From Xylanibacter ruminicola (GTDB taxonomy: Bacteria > Bacteroidota > Bacteroidia > Bacteroidales > Bacteroidaceae): DNA of 64,000 nt. The first letter of the stretch is position 1; each line of letters starts with the position of its first letter. The stretch is from positions 558,001-622,000 of the forward strand of contig NZ_FNRF01000003.1 in assembly GCF_900107775.1 (NCBI RefSeq), given 5' to 3'. The translations under genes were made by a program, and so were the position numbers. Shown piece after piece: positions 24,794-34,690 of this stretch. A model generated the notes under the pieces. The model saw nothing but the letters and a program-made list of their open reading frames with translations, was not told where the DNA came from and ran no database searches.

Positions 24794-26524
24794 TTACTCC
24801 CAGCCTGGGTTCTGTGTCAGGTTGGGGTTCTTCATCAACTCGGTTTGTGGGATGGGGAAGAGGTACATCTTATCGCTCCACTGGCGGCTGACCGTCTGGC
24901 GCTTGTAGCTGATGCTGCCATCCTCGTTCTTGGTAAGCTTCATCTCTACGATGTTCTTAAAGAACTTGTCGGCCTCTTTCCAACGGCGTACATCCCAGAA
25001 ACGATGACCCTCGAATGCCAACTCTACAAAGCGCTCGTTCTGCAGCTTGGTCCAGAAGGTAGTAGCATCCAATCCCTCGGCAAAGGCAGGCATGCCTGCA
25101 CGCTGGCGGGTTTTGCTGGCTGCCTCGCGAGCCGACATGGGGAACTCGGCGCTGGTAGCATCGGCCGAACCCAGATACCTGAATACAGCCTCGGCATAGT
25201 TCAGGTAGAACTCGCCCATGCGGAAGGTGAGCCAGGTGTGGCGGCTCTCCTTAAGCTTTGAGTTGCTGGCCAGCGAGATGGCACCGTTACACAGCTTCTT
25301 CAGGTAGTAACCAGTTGGTGTGGCGCCTGTAAGAGGCTCGCCATTGATACCACCCTGGAAGGTTTCGAGCTTGGCGGCACCCGAGTACGTGGGCCACTGA
25401 TCGCCGTTAACGGCTACGGTAGCTGCCAGGCGTGGGTCGCGACCTGCGTAGGGGTTCTTGGCGTCGTAGCCCGAACCTGCCTCGTTGATTGAGAGACCGG
25501 TAGCCTGCATATCGTAAGCGTCAACCAGGTTCTGGGTAGGACAGTTTCCGCCTGTACCGCCCTCGATACCAACGGGGTAGTTGTTGGTCTCAACAAGATT
25601 GTCGCCACTCGAATTCTTATAGTAACGACGGCCAAACAGTATCTCCTTCATGATGGTTGGGGTGTTAAAGCTGGCGGCATCCCACAGGTCGGCATACTTA
25701 GCTGTCAGGCCCTTGCCACGAGCCTCGGCAGCTGCAAGCAGTTCCTTGGTGTAAGTGGCAGCTGTGTGGTAGCGCTCCTTATCACCATTGGCGTTGAAGA
25801 GGGGGCTTGCCCAATACAGGGCTGCACGAGCCTTAAGAGCCAGAACGGCCAATTTATCGGCGCGGCCGCTCTCCTCGGTACCAGTGGCATACTGGCCCAG
25901 GTTGCTGTAATCCTCGGTAATCTTGCCCTGGATGTCGTTACACTCATCGATGATGAACTTAAACACATCGTCGGCACTGCTGCGCTTCAGGCTGTTTACC
26001 TCCTCAGCTGAGAGCTCAGATGTTACCAAGGGCACACCACCGTACTGGCGAACCAGTGCAAAGTAATAGTAAGCACGCATGAAACGAGCCTCGTACTGAT
26101 AGTGCTCGTAGCGGTACATCTGTGCACCATAGTCGGCATTCAACTTCAACTCCTCGAAGTCCAAGCCCTGCATCTCGGCCAGGAAGTGGTTGGCCACCTT
26201 AATGCCTGAGTACATGCTGTTCCAGATAGAGTTCTTTGCGTTTGATGGGCTCCAGGCACCATTGTAGAAATCGTCGATACCGTTACCCAGCTTGCTATAC
26301 ATGGCCTCGTCGGTAGCCGATGCCTGCATGGCGCCACTCGAGTAGTTACCGAAGTCGTAATCTACCGTATTATATAAATCGGTCATAAAACCGCCGACAT
26401 TACCGAAGTTCTTGGTGATGTAGTCCTTGTCGTAGATGTTATACTCGTTGTAATCCATCTTATCGTTACAAGAGGCCATCGCCAGTGTTGCCAGGGCACC
26501 GATGAATAATTTATTCAGTTTCAT
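24794..26524 (-). CDS. SusD-like glycan-binding lipoprotein (pair B2)
   Basis: A 576-residue surface lipoprotein, MKLNKLFIGALATLAMASC with lipid Cys19. SusD/RagB landmarks are ARFMRAYYYFALVRQYGGVPLVT, a helical RADKLAVLALKARAALYWASPLFN repeat, FRMGEFYLNYAEAVFRYLG, NERFVELAFEGHRFWDVRRWKEA and LFPIPQTELMKNPNLTQNPGW. The phrase GHRFWDVRRWKEA near the C-terminus is the usual family signature. It follows the short SusC (26556) by 31 bases, and that gap is filled by a 4 x 7-base array 6 bases before the ATG. It ends the four-gene SusC/SusD block. Which glycan it binds is not evident. Confidence 0.93.
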   Translation of the reverse strand: MKLNKLFIGALATLAMASCNDKMDYNEYNIYDKDYITKNFGNVGGFMTDLYNTVDYDFGNYSSGAMQASATDEAMYSKLGNGIDDFYNGAWSPSNAKNSIWNSMYSGIKVANHFLAEMQGLDFEELKLNADYGAQMYRYEHYQYEARFMRAYYYFALVRQYGGVPLVTSELSAEEVNSLKRSSADDVFKFIIDECNDIQGKITEDYSNLGQYATGTEESGRADKLAVLALKARAALYWASPLFNANGDKERYHTAATYTKELLAAAEARGKGLTAKYADLWDAASFNTPTIMKEILFGRRYYKNSSGDNLVETNNYPVGIEGGTGGNCPTQNLVDAYDMQATGLSINEAGSGYDAKNPYAGRDPRLAATVAVNGDQWPTYSGAAKLETFQGGINGEPLTGATPTGYYLKKLCNGAISLASNSKLKESRHTWLTFRMGEFYLNYAEAVFRYLGSADATSAEFPMSAREAASKTRQRAGMPAFAEGLDATTFWTKLQNERFVELAFEGHRFWDVRRWKEADKFFKNIVEMKLTKNEDGSISYKRQTVSRQWSDKMYLFPIPQTELMKNPNLTQNPGWE

Positions 26525-26529
26525 ATTCT

Positions 26530-26557
26530 CTTAATTCTAAATTCTTAATTCTCAATT
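26530..26557 (-). repeat. Heptamer array directly upstream of a SusD start
   Basis: Four seven-base units on the plus strand: CTTAATT, CTAAATT, CTTAATT, CTCAATT. It occupies positions 6-33 before the SusD ATG (26524) and touches the preceding SusC stop, so it replaces the usual ribosome-binding stretch. Confidence 0.85.
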
Positions 26558-29315
26558 AAAATGTTACGCTCAAACCAAGTGCGATGCTCTTGTTAACGGG
26601 GTTGATGTCGTAGGCCTCGGGATCGCTCTCGTCGATGTGGTCGAAGCAGAGCAGGTCGATACCACGTACATAAAGCTTGGCACCGTTTACAATCTTGGTT
26701 TTCTCGAGCAGCGAAGCGGGCAGGTTGTAGTAAACCTCCAGGTTGCGCAGCTTCAGGAACGAGCGGTCGGCCAACCAGAGTGTAGATGTCTGGTAGTTGT
26801 TGGCGTTGCTCTCGCTGCTAAGGCGTGGCAGCTTGGCGTTCTGGTTCTCAGGTGTCCAACGGTTGTCGTAGGCATACTGCGAGATGTTGGTGTTGCCCAC
26901 CAGTGGCCAGTACATGCTCTTGGTGTTAAGAATGGCGCTGTAGTTTCCAGTGCCCTGGAACATAGCGTAGAAACCCAGTCCCTTCCACTCGGCTCCGATA
27001 TGGAAGTTGTAGTAGATCTCGGGGCAGGTGGTGCTATGACCGATGGCTACCTTATCGTTAGCGTCGATGATGTTATCGCCGTTTACGTCGCGATACTTAA
27101 TGTCGCCAGGCTTAACGGTAGAGAAGTTCTGGGCAGGGCTGGCAGCGATGTCGGCCTCGTCCTTAAAGAAACCGATGGCCTCCAGACCGTAGATCTGTCC
27201 GTAAGGGTTACCTGTCTGAATAAGGTTATCGTACAGGCGTGGCTCCTCAAGCATCTCCTTAATCTTATTCTTGGTGTACATCAGGTTACCACCCAGGTTG
27301 AAGCTAACGGCACCGAAGTTCTTGGTGTAATCCAGACCGAGCTCGAAACCGTGGCTATCTACACGTCCGGCATTCTCGTAAGGAGCATCCATACCCAGTA
27401 CGGCTGAGTATTTACCTGCTGATGATACCCAGATGTCCTTGCGCTGCTGCATCCAGTAGTCGAAGGTTACATCGAGTGCGCCAAACAGCTTGGCATCGAT
27501 ACCAACATTATACTTGTAAGCCTTTTCGTGACCAGGGTCGGTTGTTGCCATCTGGCCCAGGTAGGTGCGACCGAACTCTGAGTTCCAACCGCTATCGAAT
27601 GGATAAACACCACCCGATGTAGCATACTGTTGAGCGTAGTAGGTCCACACGTCATCGCCAGGCAGGTAGTCGGCATTAATGATACCAGCCGATGCGCGCA
27701 GCTTCAGGAAGTTAACCCAGCTGACCTGCTTCATAAAGTCCTCGTTAGAGATAACCCAGGCTGCTGAGAGGGTGGGCGAGAAGCTCCACTTGGTGTTAGG
27801 AGCCAGACGGCTGCTGCCGCTCTCAACCAGTGCCAAATCAACAAAGTAGCGGCTGTTGTAGCCATAGTGGGTGAACCATGTAAAGTTCTGACGATAGATG
27901 GTGTTATTAACGCCATTAGGATCCTCGTACTCGTAATCCCACTTAAGCTGCGAGTAGATGCTGTGCTTACCAAAGGTGCGGTCGTAGTTAAATCCACCAT
28001 CGAAGTGCAGGCGACGTGCAAAGGTGTTAACCTTGGCATCGGTTCCCATCTCGCTGTCCTTGCCATAGGTAGCGGTTTTTACGCTCGGCTCGGCATCGCC
28101 ATCGGCCCATGAGGGAGCGTTTACGCTATATACATAGGTCTTTGAGTGGTCCTCGTAAATATTCGATGTGTTGTCGTAGCCTACACGTACCTGAGCACCC
28201 AGCCCCTTTACAAACATGCCAAGGTCCTGCTTCAGAGTAACGTCGAACATCAGCGAGCGTGAGTGGTTCTTGTAGTAGGCGGCGCCTACGCTCTGAGCCA
28301 CAGGGTTGCTGGTGCCAGCCCATGTGTCGCTACCACCCCAAACGCCATTGGCATCCTTAACAGGGAAAGCGGCAGCGGGAACGGTGTAAACCATATCCCA
28401 AAGGTCGGCCTGCGAACCTGGGCGCGATGTTTCCTGCAGTACACCCAGCAGGTTTACGCGTACATCGGTAGTCTCAGTCAGGTCGATATCCAAGTTCATG
28501 CGCAGGTTACCCTTTACATACTTATCCTGAGTAGAGTAGCCCTCGTTCTGATTGGGCGAGTTAACAAAACCCTTATCCGAAATCAGATCGAGCATGGTGT
28601 AGTAACGGAACTTCTTGGCACCACCACGGAACTCGATGTTGTACTTGTTGGTCATAGCGGTGTTGCGGAAAGTTTCATCTACCCAGTTTACGTTTGGATA
28701 GAGATAAGGCTTGGTGCCATCGCGCAGGGCGTTAAGCTCCTGGGTGCTGTAACGAGCCGAGAGTCCATCGTTGATACGAGCCTCGTTGATGGCCATGCCA
28801 TAGGTGTAGGCATCAACAAACTTAGGCTTGTTGGCGATGGTGTTAAACAGGTGGTCGTAAGTAACCTTAATGCTACGGCTTTCGTACTTACCACGCTTGG
28901 TGATGATGTTGATGGCGCCGTTGGTACCCTTGTAACCATACAGAGCCACAGCAGCGGCATCCTTCAGGATGGTTACGTTCTCAACCTCCTCGGGAGCGAT
29001 GCTGGTAATGTCGCGCTCGATACCATCTACCAGGATGAGTGGCGAGTTATTGCTTGATGTTTGCAAACCACGTACATAGAATGTAGGGTTCTGAGCGGCA
29101 TAGCGACCACCATTCTGCAGCGAGATAAGGCCATTGCCCTCACCCAGAATGCTGTTGCCGATATTCTTGGCGCTACGGCGGTCGGTTTTATCGGTCTTGA
29201 TGACCGAAACGGCTGCCGTTTGCTCCTCGGGTGCCAGCTCTTTGTCGATCTGTGCCATAGTAGGCAGGGAAAGTCCGGCCAATACCGAAAGCACAACTAT
29301 ATATCTTTTATTCAT
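26556..29315 (-). CDS. Short SusC-like TonB-dependent transporter lacking the N-terminal extension (pair B2)
   Basis: An outer-membrane transporter of 919 residues, about 90-130 shorter than the other two complete SusC proteins here. The signal peptide MNKRYIVVLSVLAGLSLPTMAQ is followed by only about 35 residues before the plug (NIGNSILGEGNGLISLQNGG, FYVRGLQTSSNNSPLILVDGIERD, NVTILKDAAAVALYGYKGTNGAINIITKRG). The carboxypeptidase-D-like domain with its usual V-G-A-T/S-V motif is absent, and no clear TonB box of the EVVVVGYG type is visible. The barrel runs to the terminal ALGLSVTF. It follows SusD of pair B1 by 45 bases, filled largely by a 5 x 7-base array, and precedes its own SusD. Whether it works alone or shares subunits with pair B1 is open. 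Confidence 0.92.
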   Translation of the reverse strand: MNKRYIVVLSVLAGLSLPTMAQIDKELAPEEQTAAVSVIKTDKTDRRSAKNIGNSILGEGNGLISLQNGGRYAAQNPTFYVRGLQTSSNNSPLILVDGIERDITSIAPEEVENVTILKDAAAVALYGYKGTNGAINIITKRGKYESRSIKVTYDHLFNTIANKPKFVDAYTYGMAINEARINDGLSARYSTQELNALRDGTKPYLYPNVNWVDETFRNTAMTNKYNIEFRGGAKKFRYYTMLDLISDKGFVNSPNQNEGYSTQDKYVKGNLRMNLDIDLTETTDVRVNLLGVLQETSRPGSQADLWDMVYTVPAAAFPVKDANGVWGGSDTWAGTSNPVAQSVGAAYYKNHSRSLMFDVTLKQDLGMFVKGLGAQVRVGYDNTSNIYEDHSKTYVYSVNAPSWADGDAEPSVKTATYGKDSEMGTDAKVNTFARRLHFDGGFNYDRTFGKHSIYSQLKWDYEYEDPNGVNNTIYRQNFTWFTHYGYNSRYFVDLALVESGSSRLAPNTKWSFSPTLSAAWVISNEDFMKQVSWVNFLKLRASAGIINADYLPGDDVWTYYAQQYATSGGVYPFDSGWNSEFGRTYLGQMATTDPGHEKAYKYNVGIDAKLFGALDVTFDYWMQQRKDIWVSSAGKYSAVLGMDAPYENAGRVDSHGFELGLDYTKNFGAVSFNLGGNLMYTKNKIKEMLEEPRLYDNLIQTGNPYGQIYGLEAIGFFKDEADIAASPAQNFSTVKPGDIKYRDVNGDNIIDANDKVAIGHSTTCPEIYYNFHIGAEWKGLGFYAMFQGTGNYSAILNTKSMYWPLVGNTNISQYAYDNRWTPENQNAKLPRLSSESNANNYQTSTLWLADRSFLKLRNLEVYYNLPASLLEKTKIVNGAKLYVRGIDLLCFDHIDESDPEAYDINPVNKSIALGLSVTF

Positions 29316-29319
29316 AAAT

Positions 29320-29354
29320 CTTAATTGTCAATTATCAATTATCAATTTTCAATT
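29320..29354 (-). repeat. Heptamer array directly upstream of the short SusC start
   Basis: Five seven-base units on the plus strand: CTTAATT, GTCAATT, ATCAATT, ATCAATT, TTCAATT. It covers 5-39 bases before the ATG at 29315, inside a four-gene operon. Confidence 0.87.
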
Positions 29355-29360
29355 TCCTAA

Positions 29361-31403
29361 TTACCATCCGGCATTCTGTGTTAAGCCGTAACCCTTGTTA
29401 ACCTCGGTGATGGGGAATGGCTGCAGATACCACTTGGGATCGAAGCCGCTGGTCCACCAACTGCGGGCACCGGTTGTAATGGCAAAGCGCTCAAAGTCGA
29501 AGTGCGAAGGCTCGTAGAAGTTAGGATCGTCCTCCTTCAACTTCTTGTTGAACGACTTATTGTACCACTGGCTCTCCTCGCGAACCCAGTTATCGTTCTT
29601 ATCCTTAACCAGGCGGTAGATACGCAAACCGTGAAGTGTGCGCTCAAACAGGTCGGCACGCTTGTAGCGTATCATGTCAAAGTAGCGCTCAAGCTGGAAT
29701 GCCAGGTCGCAAGCACGCTCACGCAGAATCTCGTCGAGCAGGGCCTGCTTGTTGCTGGTAAGGTTCTTGCCGGGGTTGCACTCAATCAAGCCCTTCAAAC
29801 CTACACGGGCACGTACAGCATCAACATACTTGATGGCCTCGGTGGCATTGTTATCGGCCTGCAGCAGAGCCTCGGCATATGTCAGGTAGATATCGCTCAG
29901 CATGATGGCGTTCCACTGTGGCTTCTTACGGCGCATTACCTCGCCAACAATGTATTTCAGCATGCGGTAGCCGGTACCATATATACCATCGTTGGTCATA
30001 GGCTGGGTGCCAGCTGTTGTACCACCAACCCACATCTCCCAGTTGGCACCACTGGCACGTCCGTCGCCCCAGTTCAGGGTCTGGCGGTCGCCGTTAACCA
30101 TTACTGTCTCGTAGAGTCGTGGGTCGCGGGTGTACTGCAGGTTCTGCAGTAGCTGCTGCCCCTTAACGGTATCGCCCTTCACAAACATATAGTCGAGCTT
30201 GCCTTCCTGCTGGGCCTTGTCCCAATCAAACGGTGTACCATCGGCCCAAGGGAACATTTCTACATATTCCTGAGTTGGGCAGTAGGCATAACGGCCGTTA
30301 CCGCCGCTACCATTGGCTTTACCACCCCAACCAAGGTTGTACCAACCGTAGTCGTTACCATGCGAGTTGTTACTACGACGGATGCTGTGCAGAATTTCAG
30401 GACTGTTCTGCAGGATATAGCCGCTGCGGAAAGCGTAACGGTAATCCTCCTGGGTGGTGCCAAGTGGCTGCACCAGGTGATAATGGCCGTTGGCGTTCAT
30501 CTGAGCAAAGAAGTCGGCACAAGCCTGCTTCAGCTGCTGCCACAGTTCGGGCTTGCTGCCACCATACCAGGCGCAAGTGTCGGCCTCTACGGTGTACTTG
30601 CCCTGCCAGTAAGGCTGAGCATCGTTAAACAAGGGTGAAGCAGCAAACTGCAATACCTTACACTTCAAGGCCATAGCGCCAGCCAAGGTCCAGTGTCCTG
30701 TCTCAGAGGCAGCCTCCGAACCCTCGTAAGCCCAAGGCAGAGCCTTGTTCTTAATAACGGTGTTAAGCTGATCGACCATGAAGTTAACGGTTGACTCTAC
30801 GCTGCGGCGAGGCAGGTCGTAGCTGCCCTCGGAACCCGTGAACGAACCTTTGATGATGGGCAGACCGCCATAGAAGCGGAAGGCGATAAAGTAGGCATAA
30901 GCCATGAGGCAACGGGCCTCGTCCTTAATGCGAGCCTTCTCGGCATCGGTCATATCGGGCACCTTGTCGATATTCTCAATCAGAATCCAGCAGTGGCGCA
31001 CATTCTCCCAGATATACTCGTTGGTGTAAGGATAGATGTTACCATTCTTGTTACCATCGATGGCCGAGGTGAGCGAGCCATTGTAATACTTACCAAACAC
31101 AATCGTATTATTGAACAACAGGTGGAAATCGTCGCCCAGTGCATCGGGCATACCCTTCCAGTAGTTCTGGCACTGAGGTGCCGCATTGGTTGAGTTGGTA
31201 GGCAGGTTGTAATACTGGGTAGCATAGATACCTGCCAGGAAGTTGCGGGTGTATTCGGGATTGCTGAATACGGTATCCGCAGTAACCGTTCCGCCGGGAG
31301 CCTTCTCAAGGAAAGCATTACCGAACTTTACGGTGTCGGTGCAAGCGCCAAGGCTAAGCGTTAGCAGGCTTACACCTATTATATTTTTAATATTCAGTTT
31401 CAT
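29361..31403 (-). CDS. SusD-like glycan-binding lipoprotein (pair B1)
   Basis: A large SusD/RagB-family surface lipoprotein of 680 residues, MKLNIKNIIGVSLLTLSLGAC with lipid Cys21. Landmarks are EKAPGGTVTADTVFSNPEYTRNFLAGIY, ARCLMAYAYFIAFRFYGGLPIIKG, LAGAMALKCKVLQFAASPLFND, IMLSDIYLTYAEALLQADN, RERACDLAFQLERYFDMIRYKRADLF and the ending PFPITEVNKGYGLTQNAGW. It is about 100 residues longer than the other complete SusD proteins here, through longer loops, which fits recognition of a larger or branched glycan (inference). It starts 7 bases after the SusC stop at 31411, so the two are translationally coupled. Confidence 0.93.
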   Translation of the reverse strand: MKLNIKNIIGVSLLTLSLGACTDTVKFGNAFLEKAPGGTVTADTVFSNPEYTRNFLAGIYATQYYNLPTNSTNAAPQCQNYWKGMPDALGDDFHLLFNNTIVFGKYYNGSLTSAIDGNKNGNIYPYTNEYIWENVRHCWILIENIDKVPDMTDAEKARIKDEARCLMAYAYFIAFRFYGGLPIIKGSFTGSEGSYDLPRRSVESTVNFMVDQLNTVIKNKALPWAYEGSEAASETGHWTLAGAMALKCKVLQFAASPLFNDAQPYWQGKYTVEADTCAWYGGSKPELWQQLKQACADFFAQMNANGHYHLVQPLGTTQEDYRYAFRSGYILQNSPEILHSIRRSNNSHGNDYGWYNLGWGGKANGSGGNGRYAYCPTQEYVEMFPWADGTPFDWDKAQQEGKLDYMFVKGDTVKGQQLLQNLQYTRDPRLYETVMVNGDRQTLNWGDGRASGANWEMWVGGTTAGTQPMTNDGIYGTGYRMLKYIVGEVMRRKKPQWNAIMLSDIYLTYAEALLQADNNATEAIKYVDAVRARVGLKGLIECNPGKNLTSNKQALLDEILRERACDLAFQLERYFDMIRYKRADLFERTLHGLRIYRLVKDKNDNWVREESQWYNKSFNKKLKEDDPNFYEPSHFDFERFAITTGARSWWTSGFDPKWYLQPFPITEVNKGYGLTQNAGW

Positions 31404-31410
31404 GTAGCTT

Positions 31411-34400
31411 TTAGAAATTAAGTTTCAGACTTGCTGTATAGGTTCTCTGGAGGGGATAAGATGGAGATGTGCTGGCACGTGTCTCGGGATCGCCCCAGAT
31501 ATACGGTGTGAAGGTGAGCAGGTTGTATCCGCTCAATGCCAGCTGTGCACGGTTAATACCCAGCTTCTTGAGGAAGCCGAAGTGCATGTTGTAGGCAACC
31601 ATCAAGGTCTTCAGGCGCAGATACTTAGCATCCTTCTCGTAGAGTGCGCAATCCTGGTAGTTGTTGGTAGTACCATTAGTCCAGGTAGCACGTGGATACT
31701 CGTAGTCCTGACCAGGAGCATCGGGGTTCCAGGTGTTCTCAAGGTGATACTTCAGCAGTCCACCACGGTCTTTTGTAGTACGATCCAGGAATGGATAGCG
31801 GAACACGTCGCTGATAACACGTGATACGTTCCAAGCGGCTGTCCACTGCATGTTGAACTCGAAGTCCTTCCAAGCAAAGCCGGCGTTGATACCTGCCATG
31901 AACTCAGGATCGTCGGTGTAACCCAGGTCGCGGGTCTTATCGTCCTCGTTAATTACGCCATTACCATCCAGGTCAACAAATACGGCATCACCATCTTTCA
32001 GGTCAACCAGCTGCTTGGGGAATGGCTGTCCGAAGGTCTCCTCGTACAGGCGTGGAGTATCGGCATCGTAGAAGCGGAAGAACTTGTACATGTAGCGTGC
32101 ACCAATGCGGTGGCCCTTCTCATACTGATATTCGTTGGTGTAAGGTGCCTCTTTCTTCTCCTTAATCTCATTCTGGTTGTGCGAGAGATTAACAGTTGCC
32201 CAGTAACGGAAGTCGCTGCCAATCTTATCGTTCCACTTCAGCGAAAGTTCCCATCCCCAGCTATCAACAACACCAAGGTTTGAGTATGGTGGCTGGAAAC
32301 CTACTACTGATGGCGCAGAGTAGTCGCGCAGCAGAATGTTGGTACGATGCTCCTTATAGTAATCGAAGGTAGCACGCAGACGGTCGTCGAGGAAGTTCAC
32401 ATCTACACCATAGTCCTGCTTAAAGGCCTTCTCCCAAGTAACCTCGGGGTTGTTCTTATTGTTTACATCCTCGTAGTAAGCAGGGATAAGGGTAGAGTTC
32501 TCGATACCGAAGTTATAGGCATAACCGTTACGGGCAGCCATGGCTGTGCTGTACAGATAGGGGTCGGAAAGATACATGAATCGGCTACCACCTACCTTGT
32601 CGTTACCTACCAAACCCCATGATGCACGTAGCTTCAGGAACGAAACAACACTCTTAAGAGGCTTGAAGAAAGGCTCGTCGCTGGCAATCCATCCGATTGA
32701 ACCGGCAGGGAATGTACCAAAACGGCGATCGGGATGGAAGTTCTCCGAACCGTTGTAACCTACGTTGAACTCGGCCATATAACGGTTCTTCCAGTCGTAA
32801 GTTACACGACCTACCAAACCTACGTATCCGCGAGGGATATCAGAATAGCTTGAGGGATAGTAATCCTTGCTCTGGTTGTACAGGAACAGGGCAGTTACAG
32901 TGTGATCGCCAAATGTGCGATTATAGTTCAGCGAGGTCTCGAAGTACCAGTTACGAGCCTTGCCTGTGCTCTCAGAGAATGAAACAGGTGTGTTCTCGCC
33001 GCTCTTACGATAGGCAATTGAGCCATCGTCCTGAATAACTGGATAGTAAGTAGCACGACCAACGGTTCCCTCCTTGTTTACTGAGAACAGGCTGTTGTAC
33101 GAACCCTTAATCTTAAAGAGCAGACCCTTTGTGAGGAAGTCGAGTTTCTGCTGCAACTGCAAGTCCATCTGCAGTTTGTTGTCGTTGTAGTGAAAATAAC
33201 CACCTGTGCCACCACTATTATAATAGGTCATAGCGTTACCGCCGATGAATGGCATGTTAACGCCATCGGTATAGTCGGTAGTGGTAGCCACCTGTTTGCC
33301 ATCAATGATACCAGGGCTTGAGAATGGGGTAGACTGGGTCATGGCCATAATCATACCCGAAGCACCCTGACTGGTGTGAGGCTTCTGAGCGTTGCTCACG
33401 TTACCTGCCACGTTGAATGACAGTGTGGTGGTTGGGGTAACATCAAGGTCGAGGTTGGTACGATAGTTGAAGCGCTGGTAGCGATAATCGTAGTGGAAAT
33501 CGTCGCCAAACTCCTTGAACAGTCCGCCCTGGGTCATCAAACCAGCTGATACAAAGTAACGCATGTTCTTGGTACCACCGCTGATGTTAACATTGTGCTT
33601 CGACTGCAAGGTCATATCCTTCATGATATAATCGTTCCAACGCATGTTGGGGAAACGGATAGGATCGCTGCCGCTCTTGAACTTCTCCAGAACCTCATCC
33701 GAGAACATGGGGGTAAATGTCTCGCCCGAAGCAAAGTTGAAGTCGTTACGCTGCATCTGATTAAAGAAGGTACCATACTCATACGAGTTGGCCAATTCAA
33801 GCATCTTGGTTGGCGTAAGGGCTGAGAACGAGGTTGAGATATCAATCTTTGCCTTGCCTTCCTGTCCGCGCTTGGTGGTAATCAGTACAACACCGTTAGC
33901 ACCACGTACACCGAATACGGCTGTGGCCGATGCATCCTTCAGTACGGTGATACTCTCGATGTCCTCTGGGTCGATATCGCCCATCGAACGCTCAACACCA
34001 TCAACCTGAATCAGAGGAGCTGAATCGGCCCAGGTTCCCTGACCACGAACGAATACTGTTGCTGCATCGCTACCTGGCTCACCCGAGTACTGCACAGTGG
34101 TAACACCTGAGAGCTGTCCGGCCAGAATATTGTTAACTGATGAAACTGGTGTACGGGTAAGGTCTTCGCTCTTTACACTCGAGAGGGCACCTGTTACCGT
34201 CACCTTCTTCTGAACACCGTAAGCTACAACCTCGACAGCCTTCAGCATGGTTGCTTCTTCCTCAAGCACAACACGCATGCCATTCTTGGCTGTCACACTC
34301 TGGGTTTTGTAGCCCACAAATGAAATTTTTAACTTCGCACCAGTTTCGGCATTCAGTACAAAGTTACCATCGAAGTCCGTTACCGTACCCGTGGCAACCT

Positions 34401-34548
34401 TTGCGCCTTCAATCAAAACGCTGGCACCAATCACAGGCTCACCTTGTGAATCTACTACCGAACCACGGATTGCAGTCTGAGCAAAAGCCGCGGCACTAAG
34501 CAGGCACATCACAAAAGTTAGTGAGACTTTCCTTAGTTTTAGCATCAT
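31411..34548 (-). CDS. SusC-like TonB-dependent transporter (pair B1)
   Basis: A 1045-residue outer-membrane glycan importer, first gene of a leftward four-gene series. The signal peptide MMLKLRKVSLTFVMCLLSAAAFAQ is followed by the carboxypeptidase-D-like extension (AIRGSVVDSQGEPVIGASVLIEG, DFDGNFVLN), the TonB-box region (KAVEVVAYGVQKKVTVTGAL), the plug (VFVRGQGTWADSAPLIQVDGVER, SITVLKDASATAVFGVRGANGVVLITTKRG) and the barrel ending YTASLKLNF. The divergent HTCS gene (34723) starts 174 bases away and is the likely activator. Together with the RG-I lyase operon beyond the HTCS, this is the best candidate for the RG-I oligosaccharide importer. Confidence 0.94.
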   Translation of the reverse strand: MMLKLRKVSLTFVMCLLSAAAFAQTAIRGSVVDSQGEPVIGASVLIEGAKVATGTVTDFDGNFVLNAETGAKLKISFVGYKTQSVTAKNGMRVVLEEEATMLKAVEVVAYGVQKKVTVTGALSSVKSEDLTRTPVSSVNNILAGQLSGVTTVQYSGEPGSDAATVFVRGQGTWADSAPLIQVDGVERSMGDIDPEDIESITVLKDASATAVFGVRGANGVVLITTKRGQEGKAKIDISTSFSALTPTKMLELANSYEYGTFFNQMQRNDFNFASGETFTPMFSDEVLEKFKSGSDPIRFPNMRWNDYIMKDMTLQSKHNVNISGGTKNMRYFVSAGLMTQGGLFKEFGDDFHYDYRYQRFNYRTNLDLDVTPTTTLSFNVAGNVSNAQKPHTSQGASGMIMAMTQSTPFSSPGIIDGKQVATTTDYTDGVNMPFIGGNAMTYYNSGGTGGYFHYNDNKLQMDLQLQQKLDFLTKGLLFKIKGSYNSLFSVNKEGTVGRATYYPVIQDDGSIAYRKSGENTPVSFSESTGKARNWYFETSLNYNRTFGDHTVTALFLYNQSKDYYPSSYSDIPRGYVGLVGRVTYDWKNRYMAEFNVGYNGSENFHPDRRFGTFPAGSIGWIASDEPFFKPLKSVVSFLKLRASWGLVGNDKVGGSRFMYLSDPYLYSTAMAARNGYAYNFGIENSTLIPAYYEDVNNKNNPEVTWEKAFKQDYGVDVNFLDDRLRATFDYYKEHRTNILLRDYSAPSVVGFQPPYSNLGVVDSWGWELSLKWNDKIGSDFRYWATVNLSHNQNEIKEKKEAPYTNEYQYEKGHRIGARYMYKFFRFYDADTPRLYEETFGQPFPKQLVDLKDGDAVFVDLDGNGVINEDDKTRDLGYTDDPEFMAGINAGFAWKDFEFNMQWTAAWNVSRVISDVFRYPFLDRTTKDRGGLLKYHLENTWNPDAPGQDYEYPRATWTNGTTNNYQDCALYEKDAKYLRLKTLMVAYNMHFGFLKKLGINRAQLALSGYNLLTFTPYIWGDPETRASTSPSYPLQRTYTASLKLNF

Positions 34549-34607
34549 AAATAATTTTTTTTAGTTTGACTTAATTAAAATTGTTACATTAGGTTTTAAT
34601 TTCGTTG

Positions 34608-34615
34608 CAAAATTA
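34608..34615 (-). promoter_or_regulatory. Possible promoter (-7 box) of the SusC/SusD block B
   Basis: TAATTTTG on the minus strand fits TAnnTTTG; no good -33 box, as expected for an activator-dependent promoter. The leader to 34548 would be about 52 bases. Confidence 0.45.
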
Positions 34616-34690
34616 TACCATATAATATATTTTAACTTGTAAAATTATCCAAAAACTTGGAGTTTTATTCTTATTTCGAAAAAAAGTTGT

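Noticed and set aside
26556..29315. Short SusC as a frameshifted or truncated pseudogene
   Set aside because: It has an intact signal peptide, plug and full barrel with a proper terminal Phe, and no broken extension is visible upstream, so the short form appears genuine.
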